From Gammaproteobacteria bacterium (GTDB lineage Bacteria > Pseudomonadota > Gammaproteobacteria > UBA4575), in the NCBI GenBank assembly GCA_026706595.1, contig JAPOYL010000030.1:1-40624 (forward strand): DNA of 40,624 bases, read 5' to 3'. Of the stretch, positions 35,985-40,624 are shown piece by piece (position 1 is the stretch's first letter; each line of letters begins with the position of its first letter). The position numbers and the translations under genes are program-made. The notes under the pieces were generated by a model. It was not told the DNA's origin. It saw only the letters and a list, made by a program, of their open reading frames with translations, and ran no database searches.

Positions 35985-37682
35985 ATGGGCACACGTAATG
36001 AAGCGCTAGTTCCACTGGGTTTTTCCCAACGGTTCAGGCAACAAAAAAGCAACCTCGGCTGGCTGTTTTTTGCAGTATGCACCGCCCTGTTGCTGAGCAT
36101 CCCTGTCGTTACAGTCCTCTACTCGGTCACATTGCCAACCAGCGACATCTGGGCACACCTGAGGTCTACTGTCCTTGCTGACTATGCCCTGAATTCCCTA
36201 GTGCTGGCGGTCGGTGTCTGCCTCGGAACATCCCTGATCGGCATTACCACCGCCTGGTTGTGCAGCGCCTACAGTTTCCCTGGCAGAAAGCTTTTTAGCT
36301 GGACATTGCTTTTACCGCTTGCATTTCCTCCGTACATCATTGCCTACACCTATACCGGCATGCTCGATTTTGCCGGCCCCGTGCAGACTTCACTGCGCAC
36401 CATCTTTGACTGGGAGTACGGAGACTACTGGTTCCCTGAAATCCGCTCCATTGTCGGTGCGACCATCATGATCTCCCTAGTTCTATACCCCTACGTTTAC
36501 CTGCTTCTGAGAACCGCATTTTCCGAGCAATCCTCCAGTCTGCGTGAAGCCAGCCACATGTTCGGCGTGGGGTCCTATAAAACCCTTTTCACGATTATCT
36601 TGCCCATGGCACGTCCGGCCCTGGTTGCGGGGCTGACCCTGGTTGTCATGGAAACGCTGGCCGACTACGGAACCGTTCACTATTTTGGCGTGCCGACCTT
36701 CACGACAGGTATTCTTCGCACCTGGTTCGGTCTTGGTGACCGGGTAGCAGCCACTCAACTGGCCAGCCTGTTGTTGCTTTGCGTATTCGCGGTCATCCTG
36801 GCAGAGCGTTACTCGCGGAAAGCGGTTCGCTATCAGAACCCTGCCAAGGTGCAAAAAGGCTGGCGCTACCCGCTGTCTGGAACCAAGGCCATTGCGGCTA
36901 TTGTCATTTGCAGCCTCCCCGTTCTCCTCGGATTCGTTGTTCCCGCACTTCAGCTGGGCGCATGGACACTCAGGACCGCTCCCGAAATTATCGACTACTC
37001 TTTCTTGACGCTGATTATCAATACGGTGCAGCTTGCCGTCATCGTGACCCTGATCATTATCACAGCATCCGCTGTGCTGGCGTACGGAAAACGTGTCGGT
37101 ACGCATTTCTCCATCCCCTACACCGTAAACCTCAGCTCGATGGGCTACGCGGTTCCGGGGGTCATCATCGCTGTGGGCGTGCTGTTGCCCTTTGCATGGC
37201 TGGACAACACGCTGGATGCGTGGCTGCAGCAAAACCTCGGGATCTCCTCCGGCCTGATCCTGACCGGTACCCTGATTTCCCTGGCGTTTGCGCATGTGGT
37301 GCGCTTCATGGCCATCGGACTGAACTCGGTGGACGCCAGCCTGGCAAAAATCCACCGCAGCATCGACGACGCTGCGCAACTGTTGGGACGCAAGACCTTC
37401 GAGCGCTTTGCCAGCATTCACCTTCCCATGATCAGGGGCGGCATACTTACTGCGGCACTGCTGGTATTCGTCGAGGTCACAAAGGAGCTGCCGGCCACCC
37501 TCGTATTGCGCCCGTTCGACTTCAACACCCTTGCGGTACGAACGTACGAACTGGCTTCCGACGAACGCCTCGCGGATGCTTCAAGCAGCGCATTGCTGAT
37601 CGTAGCCATCAGTGTTTTGCCCATTTTGATACTCAACCGCTCGATCATACAAAGTGGAGTCGTACATGGCGCCCAGACTTGA
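35985..37682 (+). CDS. fbpB: Ferric iron ABC transporter, fused permease
   Basis: The 565-residue product is a double-length FbpB-type permease with about twelve membrane segments, formed from two homologous halves. Each half has the loop that contacts the ATPase: EASHMFGVGSYKTLFTIILP in the first and DAAQLLGRKTFERFASIHLP in the second. The first segment is WLFFAVCTALLLSIPVVTVL, and GYAVPGVIIAVGVLLPFAWL lies in the second half. It moves Fe(III) delivered by FbpA across the inner membrane. The gene overlaps the ATPase gene by 17 bp, indicating coupled translation. Confidence 0.94.
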   Translation: MGTRNEALVPLGFSQRFRQQKSNLGWLFFAVCTALLLSIPVVTVLYSVTLPTSDIWAHLRSTVLADYALNSLVLAVGVCLGTSLIGITTAWLCSAYSFPGRKLFSWTLLLPLAFPPYIIAYTYTGMLDFAGPVQTSLRTIFDWEYGDYWFPEIRSIVGATIMISLVLYPYVYLLLRTAFSEQSSSLREASHMFGVGSYKTLFTIILPMARPALVAGLTLVVMETLADYGTVHYFGVPTFTTGILRTWFGLGDRVAATQLASLLLLCVFAVILAERYSRKAVRYQNPAKVQKGWRYPLSGTKAIAAIVICSLPVLLGFVVPALQLGAWTLRTAPEIIDYSFLTLIINTVQLAVIVTLIIITASAVLAYGKRVGTHFSIPYTVNLSSMGYAVPGVIIAVGVLLPFAWLDNTLDAWLQQNLGISSGLILTGTLISLAFAHVVRFMAIGLNSVDASLAKIHRSIDDAAQLLGRKTFERFASIHLPMIRGGILTAALLVFVEVTKELPATLVLRPFDFNTLAVRTYELASDERLADASSSALLIVAISVLPILILNRSIIQSGVVHGAQT

Positions 37683-38739
37683 AGTACGCAATGTCAGCCT
37701 GAAGCTGCATAACAAGAACACTTTGCAAAATGTTTCCCTGCAGCTTGAGCCGGGATGCATTGCTTCCATACTGGGGCCGAGTGGTTGCGGTAAAACCACA
37801 CTGCTGCGTGCGCTTGCGGGATTCCAGCCCGTCGCCAGTGGCGAGATCTACGTGCATGAACGGCTTTTCAGCAAGGCGCGGTTCACCCTCGCTCCGGAAA
37901 AAAGGCATATCAGCATGATGTTCCAGGATCTTGCGTTATTCCCGCATCTGACCGTCCGGCAGAACATATGCTTTGGTCTTAAGTCACTGAGCGAAAGTGA
38001 TCAGAGGGCACGTGCGAGGGCAGTGCTCGAACTGATCGAGCTGGAGCACAAGGGAGAAAAGTATCCACACCAGCTGTCCAGCGGACAACAGCAAAGAGTC
38101 GCATTGGCACGGGCGCTGGCACCCAAGCCCGAGATCCTGTTGCTCGATGAACCCTTCTCAAACCTCGATCCCGACCTGCGTGAACAGGTCGCAACAGGGG
38201 TGCGCAAGATTCTCAAACATGAGAATGTCACCGCGATACTCGTGACGCATGACCAGAACGAGGCCTTCGCCATGGCTGATGAGATCGGTGTCATGGCAGG
38301 AGGCCGCATCGAGCAATGGGACAGTGCCTACAACATTTACCACAGGCCCAAAACCCGTTTTGTCGCCGATTTTATCGGCCTCGGCAGCATGCTCCCTGCC
38401 ACGGTGCTTGACGCGCATACACTGGACACCGAGTTTGGCCGGATGCAGGGGCACCTGGACCCGTCTTTTGCCTGCGGTGAGGAAGTGGATTTACTGGTGC
38501 GACCGGACGATCTTCCCCACGATGACAGCAGCCCCATTACTGCCTTGGTAGAAGAAAAGCGTTTTCGTGGTGCCGAGTTTTTATACAAGCTTCGCCTGCA
38601 AAGTGGAAATTCCGTGCTGTGCTATGCCTCCAGCCACCACGACCACCAGATCGGTGAGCCGATCGGCATCAAGCTCGACATCGAGCATCTGGTCATCTTT
38701 ACCCGCCAGTCTCCCCTGTCCCCAGGCGATTCACCCTAG
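37666..38739 (+). CDS. fbpC: Ferric iron ABC transporter, ATP-binding protein
   Basis: The 357-residue product is an ABC ATPase of the iron/spermidine/sulfate type. Walker A is GPSGCGKTT (residues 37-45, Lys43), the Q-loop MMFQDLALFPHLTVRQN, the signature LSSGQQQRVALARAL, Walker B ILLLDEPFSNLD and the switch histidine VTHDQ. A C-terminal regulatory TOBE-like domain follows (VDLLVRPDDLP, then EEKRFRGAEFLYKLRLQ). In Neisseria-type FbpC this region may sense metal; that is inference here. The ATG at 37666, with GGAG seven bases upstream, is preferred over a GTG at 37654. Confidence 0.94.
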   Translation: MAPRLEVRNVSLKLHNKNTLQNVSLQLEPGCIASILGPSGCGKTTLLRALAGFQPVASGEIYVHERLFSKARFTLAPEKRHISMMFQDLALFPHLTVRQNICFGLKSLSESDQRARARAVLELIELEHKGEKYPHQLSSGQQQRVALARALAPKPEILLLDEPFSNLDPDLREQVATGVRKILKHENVTAILVTHDQNEAFAMADEIGVMAGGRIEQWDSAYNIYHRPKTRFVADFIGLGSMLPATVLDAHTLDTEFGRMQGHLDPSFACGEEVDLLVRPDDLPHDDSSPITALVEEKRFRGAEFLYKLRLQSGNSVLCYASSHHDHQIGEPIGIKLDIEHLVIFTRQSPLSPGDSP

Positions 38740-38806
38740 GACCGGCTTTTAGTCCAGGCATGCTTTCCAAGGGGGATTGTGCAAGTCCACATGATCTCGT
38801 AAACCT

Positions 38807-38835
38807 TTGCATTCCCAACGCGTAACCGCTATAAA
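38807..38835 (+). promoter_or_regulatory. Probable sigma-70 promoter of ilvD
   Basis: TTGCAT (38807-38812) and TATAAA (38830-38835) are exactly 17 bp apart, giving a leader of about 105 nt before the TTG start at 38948. The leader can form CGATC/GATCG pairing around 38855-38877 and the hairpin listed separately. No leader peptide rich in Ile, Leu or Val codons was seen. Confidence 0.55.
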
Positions 38836-38907
38836 AAGCCAAAAATACAACGTGTATCGATCGGCCGAGACCGGAGATCGAACGCGCGTAGCAGGACTTC
38901 TTTTGAT

Positions 38908-38926
38908 GCCATCCTCCCCGGATGGC
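38908..38926 (+). repeat. Hairpin in the ilvD leader
   Basis: GCCATCC (38908-38914) and GGATGGC (38920-38926) form a perfect 7-bp stem with a TCCCC loop. It ends 10 bp before the ilvD Shine-Dalgarno (AGGT, 38937-38940). No T-run follows, so it is not an intrinsic terminator on this strand. It could affect ribosome access or mRNA stability. Confidence 0.5.
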
Positions 38927-38947
38927 TGCATGTAGCAGGTAACCAGC

Positions 38948-40624
38948 TTGGGCAAACACAAACAGTCACGAAACCATTCTTCCGTCATTGTGGATGGTGT
39001 GGAGCGCGCACCGAGCCGCGCCATGCTGCGGGCAGTCGGCTTCAAGGATGGTGATTTTTCAAAAGAGCAGATCGGCATCGCATCCACATGGAGCATGGTG
39101 ACGCCCTGCAACATGCACATCAATACACTGGCCGATGAGGCGGCCCGGGGAGCCGACAAGGCCGGCGGCAAGGCCGTGATCTTCAACACCATCACGGTCT
39201 CCGACGGCATTTCCATGGGCACCGAGGGCATGAAGTATTCCCTGGTTTCCCGGGAAGTCATCGCTGACTCCATCGAGACGGTTGTGGGCTGCGAAGGATT
39301 TGATGGCATGGTGGCCATCGGCGGCTGCGACAAGAACATGCCCGGCTGCCTGATCGCCATGGCACGCCTGAACCGCCCCTCGATATTCGTCTACGGGGGC
39401 ACCATCCAGCCGGGGCGCTACAAGAACACGAAGGTCGATGTGGTTTCGGTATTCGAAGCCGTGGGCCAGCATGCCAAAAACCAGTTGTCGGACCGCGAGC
39501 TCAAGCAGGTTGAATGCGCTGCGATCCCGGGCGCGGGGTCCTGCGGCGGGATGTATACGGCCAACACCATGGCCAGTGCCATCGAAGCACTGGGCATGAG
39601 CCTGCCGAACAGTTCAGCACAAAATGCAATCTCGAAAGACAAGCAGCTTGACTGCCAGGCCGCGGGCAAGGCCGTCGTGCAGCTGGTGCAAAAAAATATC
39701 TGTCCCAAGGACATCATGACCCGGAAGGCCTTTCTGAATGCGATCACCATGGTGACCGCACTGGGAGGGTCGACCAACGCGGTGCTGCACCTGCTGGCGA
39801 TGGCACATGCCATCGGCGTAAGGCTGAGCCTCGACGATTTCACACGGGTTGGCAAGAAAGTACCGGTGCTGGCCGATCTGCGGCCGAGCGGCCGGTACAT
39901 GATGTCCGAATTGATCGAAATCGGCGGCATTCAGCCCTTGATGCGCATGTTGCTGGACAAGGGACTGCTGCACGGGGACTGCCTGACGGTCACGGGCAAG
40001 ACCTTGCGGCAGAATCTGCGTGGCATCAGGCCATACCCGAAATCCCAAGACATCGTGCGCAGTTTTGCTGACCCGATCAAAAAAGACAGCCACCTCGTGA
40101 TCCTGTATGGGAATCTTGCACCTGAAGGGGCCGTGGCAAAAATCTCCGGAAAAGAAGGCCTGCACTTTACCGGCAAAGCGCGCATTTTCCCCTCGGAGGA
40201 AAAGGCGTTGGCAAGGATTCTGGACGGCGGTGTCAAAGCAGGGGATGTGGTGGTAATACGCTATGAAGGGCCGAAAGGAGGTCCGGGCATGCGCGAGATG
40301 CTGTCCCCGACCTCGGCCATCATGGGCAAGGGGCTTGGCAAGGACGTGGCCCTGATCACGGATGGCCGCTTCTCGGGTGGCAGCCACGGCTTCGTGGTTG
40401 GCCACATTACCCCCGAAGCCGCAGTAGGCGGGCCTTTGGCGCTGCTGAAAAACGGGGATCTGATCACCATCGATGCCCGAAAGCGCGAGATCAATGTCAA
40501 ACTTTCCAAGAAGGAACTGGGGCAGAGGAAACGGCAGTGGCGGGCCCCCAAGGCCCGTTACTCGAAAGGGGTCTTGGCCAAATATGCCCGGCAGGTGCGC
40601 TCGGCCTCAAACGGGGCCACCACG
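38948..40624 (+). CDS. ilvD: Dihydroxy-acid dehydratase, 3' end cut by window edge
   Basis: IlvD dehydrates dihydroxy acids to the keto-acid precursors of valine, leucine and isoleucine, using an iron-sulfur cluster. The frame stays open for 559 codons to the edge of the window; the family has about 555-615 residues, so few codons are probably missing. The three cluster cysteines are in place: Cys54 (TPCN), Cys127 (GCDKNMPGC) and Cys199 ([12 protein letters not shown]). [17 protein letters not shown] and [17 protein letters not shown] are further signatures. The start is the TTG at 38948, since an in-frame stop lies five codons upstream, AGGT precedes it, and [18 protein letters not shown] aligns with family N-termini; GTG at 38990 or ATG at 39023 would truncate it. 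Confidence 0.95.
   Translation, partial: MGKHKQSRNHSSVIVDGVERAPSRAMLRAVGFKDGDFSKEQIGIASTWSMVTPCNMHINTLADEAARGADKAGGKAVIFNTITVSDGISMGTEGMKYSLVSREVIADSIETVVGCEGFDGMVAIGGCDKNMPGCLIAMARLNRPSIFVYGGTIQPGRYKNTKVDVVSVFEAVGQHAKNQLSDRELKQVECAAIPGAGSCGGMYTANTMASAIEALGMSLPNSSAQNAISKDKQLDCQAAGKAVVQLVQKNICPKDIMTRKAFLNAITMVTALGGSTNAVLHLLAMAHAIGVRLSLDDFTRVGKKVPVLADLRPSGRYMMSELIEIGGIQPLMRMLLDKGLLHGDCLTVTGKTLRQNLRGIRPYPKSQDIVRSFADPIKKDSHLVILYGNLAPEGAVAKISGKEGLHFTGKARIFPSEEKALARILDGGVKAGDVVVIRYEGPKGGPGMREMLSPTSAIMGKGLGKDVALITDGRFSGGSHGFVVGHITPEAAVGGPLALLKNGDLITIDARKREINVKLSKKELGQRKRQWRAPKARYSKGVLAKYARQVRSASNGATT

Noticed and set aside
36483-37421. Open frame of 312 codons antisense to fbpB
   Set aside because: It mirrors a membrane-protein gene, and its Gln/His-rich composition is typical of antisense translation.
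38846-38905. GTTCGAT on the minus strand, resembling a tRNA T-loop
   Set aside because: The flanking bases do not form a T-stem or acceptor stem, and no anticodon arm is present.
38699-38959. Minus-strand open frame of 86 codons between fbpC and ilvD
   Set aside because: It overlaps both the fbpC end and the ilvD promoter and leader, and no convincing start or domain is visible.

Overview
The window is a gene-dense chromosomal segment of a gammaproteobacterium. Support comes from the gene families and their order: prfA-prmC, a gatCAB operon, mreBCD, a pcm-like gene-rhodanese-tolC-waaA run, heptose/Kdo lipopolysaccharide (LPS) genes, and glnE-ilvE-hldE. A complete gatCAB operon means glutamine (and possibly asparagine) tRNA charging can go through tRNA-dependent amidation, which excludes enteric bacteria. 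I cannot place it below class level with confidence; a lineage near the sulfur-oxidising or Chromatiales-type gammaproteobacteria is a guess. No mobile element, CRISPR array, tRNA or rRNA was seen, and no gap without a gene exceeds 300 bp.

Layout. 1-1464: the 3' part of prfA and then prmC (translation termination and the methylation of release factors). 1467-4697, minus: gatC-gatA-gatB. 4869-7363: mreB-mreC-mreD (cell shape), where mreC appears to start at an AUC codon. 7422-9836: a secreted ChaN-like protein on the minus strand, then rnd (RNase D) and ibaG (BolA family). 10019-12406: an O-acetylhomoserine sulfhydrylase and three small genes I do not recognise. 12433-15766, minus: a TPP riboswitch followed by thiC, msrA and pdxH. 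15886-18260: a Gfo/Idh/MocA-type oxidoreductase and a radical SAM protein with extra C-terminal cysteines, an unassigned two-gene unit. 18257-29453: outer-membrane and LPS genes: waaF, the pcm-like gene, a rhodanese, tolC, waaA, kdkA, a family 9 glycosyltransferase, a DUF6165-type protein, two FkbM methyltransferases, a membrane protein with a kinase-like partner, and a further LPS-kinase-like gene. 29476-34792, minus: glnE-ilvE-hldE. 34938-38739: a ferric iron ABC transporter behind a Fur-box-like promoter. 38948-end: ilvD, cut by the window edge just before its stop codon.

How the parts fit. HldE makes the ADP-heptose precursor used by WaaF and the second family 9 transferase; WaaA adds Kdo to lipid A and KdkA phosphorylates it; the two further kinase-like proteins and the FkbM methyltransferases probably decorate the core or a surface glycan. 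The stretch from about 24.9 to 29.5 kb looks AT-richer than its surroundings and is the most accessory-like part. The best candidates for undescribed biology are the radical SAM/oxidoreductase pair, the membrane-protein/kinase pair at 27.1-28.5 kb, and the apparent AUC start of mreC.
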